A program made the position numbers and the translations under genes. Shown in pieces: positions 1 through 6,163 of a DNA stretch of 13,451 bases (its first letter is position 1; each line of letters opens with the position of its first letter). A model generated the notes under the pieces. It was not told the origin of the DNA. It searched no databases and saw nothing but the letters and a program-made list of their open reading frames with translations. This DNA is from Roseovarius sp. (GTDB lineage: Bacteria; Pseudomonadota; Alphaproteobacteria; Rhodobacterales; Rhodobacteraceae), in assembly GCA_023260815.1 (NCBI GenBank), contig JALQUE010000141.1, forward strand, positions 1 through 13,451, given 5' to 3'.

Positions 1-219
1 GCGCGTGTGGCGATGGGTGTCTGCTGGGGCACGGTGGTGGCGGCCGAACTTGTGGCCGCGCAAAAGGGGGCTGGCATGATGCTCATGGTGGCGTCAAAGT
101 TCCAAAGCACCGATATCGTGCTGATGGGGATCATCCTGATCGGGGTGATCGGCTATGGCATCGACATCCTGATGCGCAAGGCCGAGAAGTGGCTTGTGCC
201 GTGGAAAGGCCGGGTCTGA
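1..219 (+). CDS. ABC transporter permease, C-terminal fragment (taurine/sulfonate/nitrate type)
   Basis: This is the end of an open frame that enters the window from the left; the true start lies outside. The visible 72 residues resemble the last part of SsuC/TauC-type inner-membrane permeases. They begin with the ARVAMG stretch, have a helix around WGTVVAAELVAAQKGAG, an intervening loop, then a last hydrophobic helix (IVLMGIILIGVIGYGIDILM) and a basic tail ending VPWKGRV. In this family the permease works with a periplasmic binding protein and an ATPase to import sulfonates, nitrate or related anions; the substrate cannot be read from this fragment. The in-frame TGA is at 217-219. A 120-bp gap with hairpins separates it from the next gene, so the LysE gene may not belong to the same operon. 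Confidence 0.85.
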   Translation, partial: ARVAMGVCWGTVVAAELVAAQKGAGMMLMVASKFQSTDIVLMGIILIGVIGYGIDILMRKAEKWLVPWKGRV

Positions 220-227
220 TCCGGGGG

Positions 228-262
228 CTGACGCGGGGGGGCGCGTCAGGCGTGACCGCCTG
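228..262 (+). terminator. Two overlapping GC-rich hairpins after the permease gene
   Basis: An 8-bp perfect stem (CTGACGCG at 228-235 with CGCGTCAG at 242-249, loop of six G) lies 8 nt after the permease stop codon. A second 6-bp stem (CAGGCG 247-252 with CGCCTG 257-262, loop TGAC) shares bases 247-249 with the first, so both cannot form completely at once. There is no T-run, so this would be a weak intrinsic terminator or a 3'-end stabilising structure. The rest of 220-339 shows no gene. Confidence 0.35.
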
Positions 263-339
263 TCTTGCAGGGTGGCGCGCATGGCCGAGGCGCAAGAGCG
301 CTGTTGCGGGCCATGAGCCATACGGCGTAAGGGTGCGCA

Positions 340-942
340 ATGTCGCTTGAATTGCTCACAGCACTTGTCGCCTTTGCCTTTGTCACGGTCATCACGCCGG
401 GGCCGAATAACCTCATGCTGATGGCGTCGGGGGCCAATTTCGGGTTTCGCCGCTCGGTGCCGCATATGCTGGGCATCGGTCTGGGTTTTCCGTCGATGGT
501 GTTTCTGGTGGGGATCGGGGTCATGCAGCTGTTCGATCTTTGGCCGCCGAGTTACATCATCCTCAAGGTGCTGAGTGTGACGTATCTGCTGTATCTGGCG
601 TGGAAGATCGCCAACGCCGCGCCGCCGAAAGAGGCCACATCCGAGGGGCGCCCCCTGACATTCGTGCAATCGGCGGCCTTCCAATGGGTCAATCCCAAGG
701 CGTGGTCGATGGCGTTGTCGGCGATCACGCTTTACGCGGCAAGCCGGGATCTGGCGGCGGTTCTGTGGGTCGCGGGCACCTATGTGGCGGTGTCGGTGGT
801 GAGCACGACAAGCTGGACGGTGCTGGGCCAGCAAATGCGCCGCCTGCTGAAAAGCCCGGCGCGGCTGCGGGTGTTCAACTGGGTGATGGCGGGGCTGCTG
901 GTGGCGACGCTGATTCCCGTGCTATGGCCGGGGCAAGGGTGA
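340..942 (+). CDS. LysE family translocator (amino-acid/metabolite exporter)
   Basis: A 200-residue hydrophobic protein of the normal length for the LysE/RhtB superfamily, whose members export amino acids or related metabolites across the inner membrane. The family hallmark ITPGPNN is at residues 18-24, in the first helix. The second conserved block FQWVNPKAW is at about 114-122. About six hydrophobic segments can be traced (around 4-24, 41-63, 72-90, 121-133, 138-158 and 182-196). The ATG at 340 has a good ribosome site, AAGGG at 329-333. The gene is followed after 25 bp by the Asp/Glu-racemase-like gene, so the two are probably co-transcribed. The substrate cannot be deduced. Confidence 0.9.
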   Translation: MSLELLTALVAFAFVTVITPGPNNLMLMASGANFGFRRSVPHMLGIGLGFPSMVFLVGIGVMQLFDLWPPSYIILKVLSVTYLLYLAWKIANAAPPKEATSEGRPLTFVQSAAFQWVNPKAWSMALSAITLYAASRDLAAVLWVAGTYVAVSVVSTTSWTVLGQQMRRLLKSPARLRVFNWVMAGLLVATLIPVLWPGQG

Positions 943-967
943 GTTCGGACCGAAGGGGGACACGGGC

Positions 968-1585
968 ATGACGCTGACGCTGCTGCATACGGCAGAGATC
1001 CACCGGCAGGCCTTTGATGCGCTGGGCGACAGGATTGCGCCGGAGCGCAGGCTGCGGCATGTGGTGCGGCCCGATTGGCTGGCGCGGTCGCAGGCGGGGG
1101 TGCCGGAGGACGTGGCCGCCGAGATCGCGCAGGCCGTCACGGAGGCCGAGGGCGGCGTGGTATGCACCTGCACCACCATCGGACCGGCCGCCGAGGCGGC
1201 GGGGGCGATGCGTGTCGATTGGCCGATGATGCAGGCGGCGGCCCGGTCGCAAGGCCCTGTTTTGCTGGTCTACACGCTGGAAAGCACGCTGGAGCCAAGC
1301 CTTGCGCTGTTGCGCCGCGCGCTGGACGAGGCGGGACATCCGGGGGATGTGCATCTGCTGGCGCTGACGCAGTTCTGGCCGCTGTTTCAGGCCGGTGAGC
1401 GCACCGCGTTCGAGGCGGCGATTGCCGGGGGCGTGCGCGACGCGGCGCGCGACAGGGAGGGTCTGGGCGCTGTGGTGTTGGCGCAAGGCTCGATGGCGGG
1501 GGTGGCCCCACGGCTGGCGGATCTGGGCGTTCCGGTTCTGTCTTCGCCGGAATTGGCGCTGCGCTGCGCGCTGGCGGCGAGGTGA
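968..1585 (+). CDS. Asp/Glu/hydantoin racemase-like protein
   Basis: A soluble protein of 205 residues that I assign tentatively to the Asp/Glu racemase-like superfamily. A first loop, VVCTCTTIGPAAE (residues 64-76, Cys66 and Cys68), resembles the first catalytic-Cys motif of the superfamily (normally CNT). A second loop, VVLAQGSMAGVA (169-180), sits where the second catalytic cysteine (GC) is expected, but here the sequence is AQGSM. The C-terminus VPVLSSPELALR is typical of the fold. With only one of the two catalytic cysteines it may not be a true two-base racemase; one-base relatives such as arylmalonate decarboxylase exist. The ATG at 968 has ribosome site AAGGGGG at 953-959. It lies 25 bp after the LysE gene and 55 bp before accA. 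Function and substrate are unknown. Confidence 0.75.
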   Translation: MTLTLLHTAEIHRQAFDALGDRIAPERRLRHVVRPDWLARSQAGVPEDVAAEIAQAVTEAEGGVVCTCTTIGPAAEAAGAMRVDWPMMQAAARSQGPVLLVYTLESTLEPSLALLRRALDEAGHPGDVHLLALTQFWPLFQAGERTAFEAAIAGGVRDAARDREGLGAVVLAQGSMAGVAPRLADLGVPVLSSPELALRCALAAR

Positions 1586-1616
1586 TTGCAAATCCTTGCG
1601 CACAGGGCCATATAAC
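1586..1616 (+). promoter_or_regulatory. Probable accA promoter
   Basis: Directly after the TGA of the preceding gene there is a -35-like TTGCAA (1586-1591) and a -10-like TATAAC (1611-1616, five of six consensus bases). The spacing is 19 bp, or 18 bp if ATATAA at 1610-1615 is used. The long spacing lowers confidence. Transcription would give accA a short leader of about 20 nt. This indicates that accA can be transcribed separately from the upstream pair. Confidence 0.4.
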
Positions 1617-1640
1617 GCCACGGCAATCCTGGAGTGAGCG

Positions 1641-2603
1641 ATGACCAATTACCTCGACTTCGAAAAGCCCCTGGCCGAGATCGAAGGCAAGGCGGAAGAG
1701 CTGCGCGCGATGGCGCGCGCCAACGAGGATATGGATGTCGAGGAGGAGGCCGGCGCGCTGGACCGCAAGGCCGAGGCACTGCTGCGCGATCTTTACAAGG
1801 ATCTGACGCCCTGGCGGAAATGTCAGGTTGCCCGCCATCCCGACCGCCCGCATTGCCGCGATTACATCGAGGCGCTGTTCACCGAATACACGCCGCTGGC
1901 GGGCGACCGGAATTTTGCCGACGATCATGCCGTGATGGGCGGTTTGGCGCGGCTGGAGGATCGCCCGGTGATGGTGATCGGCCACGAAAAGGGCAATGAC
2001 ACCAAAAGCCGGATCGAGCGCAATTTCGGCATGGCGCGGCCAGAAGGCTATCGCAAGGCGATCAGGCTGATGGAGATGGCCGACAAGTTCGGCCTGCCGG
2101 TCGTCACGCTGGTCGACACGCCCGGCGCCTATCCCGGCAAGGGCGCCGAAGAGCGCGGCCAGTCCGAAGCGATTGCCCGCGCCACGGAAAAATGCCTGCA
2201 GATCGGTGTGCCGCTGGTCAGCGTGATCATCGGCGAAGGGGGATCGGGCGGAGCGGTGGCCTTTGCCACGGCGAACCGTCTGGCGATGTTGCAACACTCG
2301 ATCTATTCGGTGATCAGCCCCGAGGGCTGTGCCTCGATCCTGTGGAAAGATTCCGAGAAGATGCGCGAGGCCGCCGAAGCGCTGCGCCTGACCGCGCCGG
2401 ACCTTCTGAAGCTGGGGGTTGCGGACCGGGTGATCGACGAACCGCTTGGCGGCGCGCATCGCGACCGCAAGGCGGCGATTGCGGCGGTCGGCAAGGCCAT
2501 TGCAGGGATGCTGGCGGATATGGATGGCAAGGACCGCGAGGCGCTGATCCGGCACCGTCGCGAGAAATTCCTCAAGATCGGCAGCAAGGGTCTGGCGGCC
2601 TGA
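1641..2603 (+). CDS. accA: Acetyl-CoA carboxylase carboxyltransferase subunit alpha
   Basis: A 320-residue protein of normal AccA length. With AccD it forms the carboxyltransferase that moves the carboxyl group from carboxybiotin to acetyl-CoA, making malonyl-CoA for fatty acid synthesis in the cytoplasm. Clear family blocks are DFEKP at residues 6-10, HPDRP near 66-70, FGMARPEGYRKA (129-140), VDTPGAYPG (158-166), GEGGSGGA (198-205, oxyanion/CoA region), and YSVISPEGCASILWKD (222-237). The ATG at 1641 has GGAG at 1631-1634. It appears to have its own promoter and is followed by a hairpin-rich repeat before a convergent gene. It is an essential housekeeping gene, intact here. Confidence 0.98.
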   Translation: MTNYLDFEKPLAEIEGKAEELRAMARANEDMDVEEEAGALDRKAEALLRDLYKDLTPWRKCQVARHPDRPHCRDYIEALFTEYTPLAGDRNFADDHAVMGGLARLEDRPVMVIGHEKGNDTKSRIERNFGMARPEGYRKAIRLMEMADKFGLPVVTLVDTPGAYPGKGAEERGQSEAIARATEKCLQIGVPLVSVIIGEGGSGGAVAFATANRLAMLQHSIYSVISPEGCASILWKDSEKMREAAEALRLTAPDLLKLGVADRVIDEPLGGAHRDRKAAIAAVGKAIAGMLADMDGKDREALIRHRREKFLKIGSKGLAA

Positions 2604-2640
2604 TCGCCCGATCTTGGGTGGTGCGGACGGTTCAGGCAGT

Positions 2641-2715
2641 CGGGGGCTCTGCCCCCAACGGTGAAAATCAAGAGATTTTCACCGCCTCCCCCGGGATATT
2701 TTCAGCCAGAAGATG
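2641..2715. repeat. Hairpin-containing intergenic element between convergent genes
   Basis: Between accA and the convergent antiporter gene lie two perfect inverted repeats followed by a distinctive tail. GGGGGC (2642-2647) pairs with GCCCCC (2651-2656) around TCT. CGGTGAAAATC (2659-2669) pairs with GATTTTCACCG (2674-2684) around an AAGA tetraloop, an 11-bp stem. Then follow CCTCCCCCGGGATATTTT (2685-2702) and CAGCCAGAAGATG. From general memory, a short CCCCGGGATATTT...CCAGAAGA-type element recurs at gene ends in Rhodobacterales genomes. It could not be counted here, so the repeat status is inference. Confidence 0.5.
2659..2684. terminator. Probable bidirectional terminator (11-bp stem, AAGA loop)
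   Basis: This is the perfect 11-bp stem inside the intergenic element. It contains AAAATC/GATTTT, so each strand carries a four-T run within the descending arm. It is 55 nt after the accA stop and 54 nt after the antiporter stop, which suits termination of both convergent transcripts. There is no long T-tract immediately after the stem. Confidence 0.45.
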
Positions 2716-2738
2716 CGCGCGACGGACGCTTGGCGGGA

Positions 2739-3902
2739 TCAGGTCCTGGTTTGCGCCTTGCGGATGGCGACCAGTGTGGCGACGGGGCCGATCACTTCGA
2801 AAAGCACGGTCGTGGCGATGGTCAGCCCGAGGATCATGTCGGCCCATTGCGGAAATTCGCGCCCGGCCACCAGCGCCATGCCGACGGCAACGCCCGCCTG
2901 CGGCAGCAGGGCTGCGCCATACCAGGGCCGGTGCATGGGCGGGGCGCCGGCCAAGCGCGCGCCCAGCCATCCGCCCGCCAGGCGCGCGAGGATGCGCAGG
3001 ATCACATAGGCCAGCCCGATCAGCCCGGCCTGCGCCAGTTGATCGGGTTTGAGGGACGCGCCGGCCAACAGGAAGAACAGGATCATGAAGGGCCACTGGA
3101 TATGTTCGATCTCGTGGAAGGCGCGCCCGTGGTGGCGGGCCATGTTGGCGATCACGCAGCCGGTGGTGATGCCGGCCAGAAGAAAGGACACCTCGGCCCA
3201 GATCGACAGGCCGGCGACCAGAAAGACGATCCCGAGCGCCTCGGTCAGCATCGGCTCGCCCTTGCGAAGCCGTCCCGTGAGATAGGCCGAGGGCAGGCCG
3301 ATCGCGGCGCCGATGGCCAGCGCGCCGCCGATTTCCCAGGCGGCATCGCCCAGCATGTGCAGGCTCATGGTGCCGGTCAGCCCGAGGGCAAAGACCACGG
3401 CCAGCGAGAAGGCGATGAGGCCCCAGGCGTCGTCGATGGCGACGATGCCCTTGAGTTCGGCCACAAACGGCCCGCGCGCGCCGCTTTGGCGGATCGCGTC
3501 CTGTGTGGCGGCGGGATCGGTGGCGGTGGCGATCGCCCCCAACAGGAGCGCCGCAGCCGGCGGCAGGCCCATGAGCCAGAGGCCCAGTGTCACCAGCGCC
3601 ACGGTGCCGAGCACGATCATCAGCGATATCCAGAGGATCGGGCGGCCATGCCGCGCCAGCGATTTGCGGGTGAGCGAACTACCGAGGACGAAGGCCACCA
3701 TGGTCAGGGCGGTGACCGACAGAAACTCGTAAAGTGCCTGGATTTCCGGCGGGATGAGATCGAAACCGGCGCTGCCGACGGCGATGCCGCAGGCCAGAAG
3801 GACCGTCACGCGGGGCAGGCGGGTGCGGCGGCCAAGCGCATCGGCGGCGAGCCCTGTCAGGAAGAGCACCCCGAGTGAGATCAGGACGACGGGCAGCTCC
3901 AT
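2739..3902 (-). CDS. Cation:proton antiporter (CPA2/KefB-like membrane domain)
   Basis: A 387-residue, strongly hydrophobic protein with about 11-13 membrane segments, matching the Na+/H+ exchanger (CPA2) membrane domain without the C-terminal RCK/TrkA domains seen in longer KefB/KefC proteins. The unwound-helix motif ATDPAAT is near residues 127-133. The ion-binding pair IDDAW is at 156-160, where electrogenic antiporters have DD and electroneutral ones ND. A late helix contains LPQAGVAVGMAL. It probably exchanges Na+ or K+ for protons across the inner membrane; the ion is not deducible. The ATG at 3902 is 4 bp after the gntR stop, so the two genes are co-transcribed and the regulator may govern the antiporter. 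Confidence 0.9.
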   Translation of the reverse strand: MELPVVLISLGVLFLTGLAADALGRRTRLPRVTVLLACGIAVGSAGFDLIPPEIQALYEFLSVTALTMVAFVLGSSLTRKSLARHGRPILWISLMIVLGTVALVTLGLWLMGLPPAAALLLGAIATATDPAATQDAIRQSGARGPFVAELKGIVAIDDAWGLIAFSLAVVFALGLTGTMSLHMLGDAAWEIGGALAIGAAIGLPSAYLTGRLRKGEPMLTEALGIVFLVAGLSIWAEVSFLLAGITTGCVIANMARHHGRAFHEIEHIQWPFMILFFLLAGASLKPDQLAQAGLIGLAYVILRILARLAGGWLGARLAGAPPMHRPWYGAALLPQAGVAVGMALVAGREFPQWADMILGLTIATTVLFEVIGPVATLVAIRKAQTRT

Positions 3903-3906
3903 CGGA

Positions 3907-4554
3907 TCAGGCCACCAGCATCCTGAGGCCTTGGGTCACATCCGAGCGCACGGCCAGGCGCAGCCCCGGCTCGTCACCGGCCTTGAGGGCGCTGATGATC
4001 AGCCGGTGGTAATGCGGTGGATCCTTGCGGCTGAGGCGGCCATAGAGCGCCCGCATGGTCGGCCCCAGTTGCAGCCAGACGGTTTCGGCCATGGCCAGCA
4101 TCGCGGGCGCCTGAGCGCGCAGATAAAGCGTGCGGTGGAATTCGAGATTGCGGCGGATATAGCCGACCGCGTCTTGCCGGGCGATATCGTCGGAGATCCG
4201 CGAGTTGATGCTTTGCAGCCGTTCGATGAGGGCGATATGGGCGCGCGGCAGCGCGCGGCTGGCCAGTTCCACTTCCAGAAGGGCGCGCAGGGCGGCCAGT
4301 TCTTCGATCCGTTCGTTGCTGAGTTCGGGGGTGGTCACCCGGCCCGAGCTGGAGATCGTCAGCGCGCCTTCGGCCGAGAGGCGGCGCACGGCTTCGCGCG
4401 CGGGCGTCATCGAGACGTCGAATTCCGCGCCGATGCCACGCAGGGTCAGCGACAGGCCGGGGGCCAGTTCGCCATGCATGATGCGACTGCGCAGGCCGCG
4501 ATAAACGCGGTCATGGGCGGAGGGGGCGGGGTCTGGGCGCGGATTGAGCAGCAT
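3907..4554 (-). CDS. GntR family transcriptional regulator, FCD (FadR) subfamily
   Basis: A 215-residue DNA-binding protein. The N-terminal winged helix-turn-helix is at about residues 13-78 (DRVYRGLRSRIMHGELAPG, then the FDVSMTPAREAVRRLSAEG recognition region). The C-terminal all-helical FCD effector domain covers about 83-212, with the likely metal/ligand residues His140 (LEFHRTL) and His183 (HRLIISALKAGD). The open frame runs further upstream to 4833, but that stretch lies over the antisense of the peptidase gene, and only the ATG at 4554 gives a normal-length protein. The ribosome site there is weak (GGGGA directly before ATG). A perfect palindrome covers bases 7-20 upstream of this start. 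The effector may be an organic acid, as in many FCD regulators, but this is not shown by the sequence. Confidence 0.9.
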   Translation of the reverse strand: MLLNPRPDPAPSAHDRVYRGLRSRIMHGELAPGLSLTLRGIGAEFDVSMTPAREAVRRLSAEGALTISSSGRVTTPELSNERIEELAALRALLEVELASRALPRAHIALIERLQSINSRISDDIARQDAVGYIRRNLEFHRTLYLRAQAPAMLAMAETVWLQLGPTMRALYGRLSRKDPPHYHRLIISALKAGDEPGLRLAVRSDVTQGLRMLVA

Positions 4555-4560
4555 TCCCCA

Positions 4561-4574
4561 TTTGTGATCACAAA
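4561..4574. promoter_or_regulatory. Perfect 14-bp palindrome, likely GntR operator
   Basis: TTTGTGATCACAAA is an exact palindrome placed 7-20 nt before the gntR start codon, inside the 47-bp gap between the peptidase stop and gntR. Its centre GTGATCAC fits the general GT-N-AC style of GntR/FadR-family operators. The position over the leader suggests autorepression of gntR and the downstream antiporter gene by roadblock or promoter occlusion. Confidence 0.55.
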
Positions 4575-4601
4575 GGTCGTCCGGGTCAATCGCTGAAACG
4601 G

Positions 4602-5294
4602 TCAGTCGTCGAAGCGATAGCGGTGCAGGTCCGCGCCATGCTGGCGGAGCCACAGGCGCGGCGCGTGATATCCGGGATAGAGCCGCGCCACCACCGCCCA
4701 GAAGGCGGGGGAGTGGTTCATCTCGGCCAGGTGGGCCACTTCGTGGGCGGCGACATAATCGAGCACGTCGGGCGCGGCCATCACCAGACGCCAGGAATAC
4801 ATCAACCCCCCCGAGGAGGTGCAGGACCCCCACCGGGACCGCGTGTCGCGCAGGCTGAGGCGTGCGTAAGGTCGCCCCAGGGTTTGTGCATACCGGTCCG
4901 AGGCCTGCGCCAGACGGTCGCGCGCAAGCGTCTTGAGCCAGGCCTGAAGGCGGGTGGGCACATGATCGGGCGGGCCAGGCAAGGTGATGCTGTCGGCGCC
5001 GAGAACGATTCGCTTGCCCGAGCCGCGGAGGATCAGGCGCGGCTGGCCTTCGACCGGGATGCGCGTGCCTTCGGTGACGGGGATGCTGTCGGGTTGGGTG
5101 GCCAGTTGCGCGCGCAGCCAGCCTTCCTTGGTGCGGGCGAAATCCAGAGCCTCGCTTTCGCGGACGCCGCGCGGCAGGGTCAACGTGACCCGCCCGTCAA
5201 GCCGCGACACGCGCAGTGAAATCCGCCGCGCCTGAGGGGAGCGGCGCAGGATGAGTTCCACAGGGGGGTTGCCCGGCAGGATGTGGTGGCCCAT
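4602..5294 (-). CDS. YgjP-type (DUF45/M48-like) zinc metallopeptidase
   Basis: A 230-residue protein matching the YgjP/SprT-like metallopeptidase family. The zinc motif HEVAH is at 184-188, with a third ligand His194 in HSPAFW. The family block RSRWGSC (152-158) and the following YSWRL (166-170) are present. The N-terminal part holds the typical RRSPQARRISLRVSRLDGRV region, a beta-rich domain. It is probably a cytoplasmic zinc-dependent protease or protease-like protein; no substrate is known to me for the family. The ATG at 5294 has GAGGG four bases upstream. It diverges from the FYDLN gene across a 116-bp region and is followed, 47 bp later, by gntR on the same strand. Confidence 0.9.
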   Translation of the reverse strand: MGHHILPGNPPVELILRRSPQARRISLRVSRLDGRVTLTLPRGVRESEALDFARTKEGWLRAQLATQPDSIPVTEGTRIPVEGQPRLILRGSGKRIVLGADSITLPGPPDHVPTRLQAWLKTLARDRLAQASDRYAQTLGRPYARLSLRDTRSRWGSCTSSGGLMYSWRLVMAAPDVLDYVAAHEVAHLAEMNHSPAFWAVVARLYPGYHAPRLWLRQHGADLHRYRFDD

Positions 5295-5410
5295 ATGCCC
5301 TCGTGTTCGGTGCGATGCGCGGGTTTGCTTAAAGGCTTTGACACCTCCCCCGCGTTATGGCAGGTGGCGCAGACCGTCGACAAGACAGAAAGATTTGAAG
5401 GGGATTGCCC

Positions 5411-5737
5411 ATGCCCAAGGAAGAATGGGGCGTCAAGCGACTTTGCCCGACGACCGGCAAGCGGTTCTATGATTTGAACAAGAACCCGATTGTCAGCCCG
5501 TATACGGGTGAGGTCGTCGAGATCAATACCGGCAAGAGCCGGTCGATCACGGCAGATGAAGAAGACGCCGAAACGAAGAAACTGAAGTCCACGGATGTCG
5601 ATGACGATTCCGCGGTACTGGATGATGATGACGTCGATGTCGATCTTGGTGACGACGTTCTGGAAGATGACGACGATGACGACAACGTGTCGCTCGACGA
5701 TATCGCTGACGTGTCCAACGAGGACAACGACAGCTGA
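5411..5737 (+). CDS. FYDLN acid domain protein (TIGR02300 family)
   Basis: A 108-residue acidic protein of the alphaproteobacterial TIGR02300 family, function unknown. The N-terminus KEEWGVKRLCPTTGKRFYDL carries the diagnostic FYDLN (residues 19-23) and a conserved YTGEVVE block (31-37). The C-terminal half is a low-complexity acidic tail rich in Asp, Val and Leu (about 62-108). A TTG at 5405 is in frame, but ATG 5411 is preferred because AAGGGG at 5398-5403 is 7 nt upstream of it. The CPTTGKRFYDL arrangement resembles a zinc ribbon that has kept only one cysteine (Cys12). It is followed by a terminator-like stem and tRNA-Ala. Confidence 0.95.
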   Translation: MPKEEWGVKRLCPTTGKRFYDLNKNPIVSPYTGEVVEINTGKSRSITADEEDAETKKLKSTDVDDDSAVLDDDDVDVDLGDDVLEDDDDDDNVSLDDIADVSNEDNDS

Positions 5738-5753
5738 CTGCGAAATGCGAAAG

Positions 5754-5779
5754 GGCGGGATTTTCCACTTGATCCCGCC
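5754..5779 (+). terminator. Probable terminator after the FYDLN gene
   Basis: A perfect 8-bp stem, GGCGGGAT (5754-5761) with ATCCCGCC (5772-5779), has a 10-nt loop and begins 17 nt after the stop codon. Flanking GCGAAA and CGCTTT can extend it with a bulge. A short TTT at 5786-5788 follows a few bases on. It separates the gene from the tRNA. Confidence 0.55.
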
Positions 5780-5832
5780 TGTCGCTTTGCCTAGATAGCG
5801 GCGACGACGGGCCGGGACCGGCTTGTTTCTAT

Positions 5833-5908
<76 letters not shown>

Positions 5909-6019
5909 AATTCCCTCCATGTAAAGACCGGTGATGACGACGCGCAGGGCGCGACGATTGAGGCCGCCGGGTGTTGCGCCGCTGGTGCATGACAGGCGGA
6001 TGGTCCAGGAAATCGGCTT

Positions 6020-6038
6020 GGACACACAAATTGTGTCC
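6020..6038. repeat. Inverted repeat in the tRNA-to-membrane-protein gap
   Basis: GGACACA (6020-6026) and TGTGTCC (6032-6038) form a perfect 7-bp inverted repeat around CAAAT. It lies in the 255-bp non-coding stretch between tRNA-Ala and the gene at 6164, about 126 nt before that start codon. It may be an operator or a small hairpin; no regulator can be assigned. Apart from this and a weak promoter candidate, the stretch holds nothing I can name, and its latter part is more AT-rich than its surroundings. Confidence 0.35.
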
Positions 6039-6088
6039 TGAAATTGGCCGATAACCACTAGATCGTGGAAATTTCTTGCCACTTTTGG

Positions 6089-6116
6089 TTGACGAACCCT
6101 TGGGATCAGGTAGCCT
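6089..6116 (+). promoter_or_regulatory. Candidate promoter for the membrane-protein/LysM gene group
   Basis: TTGACG (6089-6094) matches five of six -35 bases. It is followed after 16 bp by TAGCCT (6111-6116), a poor -10. It lies about 50 nt before the ATG at 6164, in the AT-richer part of the gap, and is the best sigma-70-like match there. Confidence 0.3.
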
Positions 6117-6163
6117 GTGATGGCTGCCGTAATTTTATATGAGTGATAGTGAGGGTGTGTAAT

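Noticed and set aside
2661..3878. Long plus-strand ORF opposite the antiporter gene
   Set aside because: It is a GC-rich antisense shadow with low-complexity Gly/Arg/Gln composition, while the minus strand encodes a clear membrane protein with family motifs.
4555..4833. Upstream extension of the gntR frame by 93 codons
   Set aside because: It lies opposite and within the peptidase gene in another frame, has no GntR-like sequence, and would place the palindrome inside the coding region; the ATG at 4554 gives the normal family length.
5934..6041. Possible 35-codon plus-strand ORF (MTTRRARRLRPPG…) after tRNA-Ala
   Set aside because: It has no ribosome site or recognisable family, and its end overlaps an inverted repeat. 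It is too short and unsupported to call a gene or an integrase remnant.
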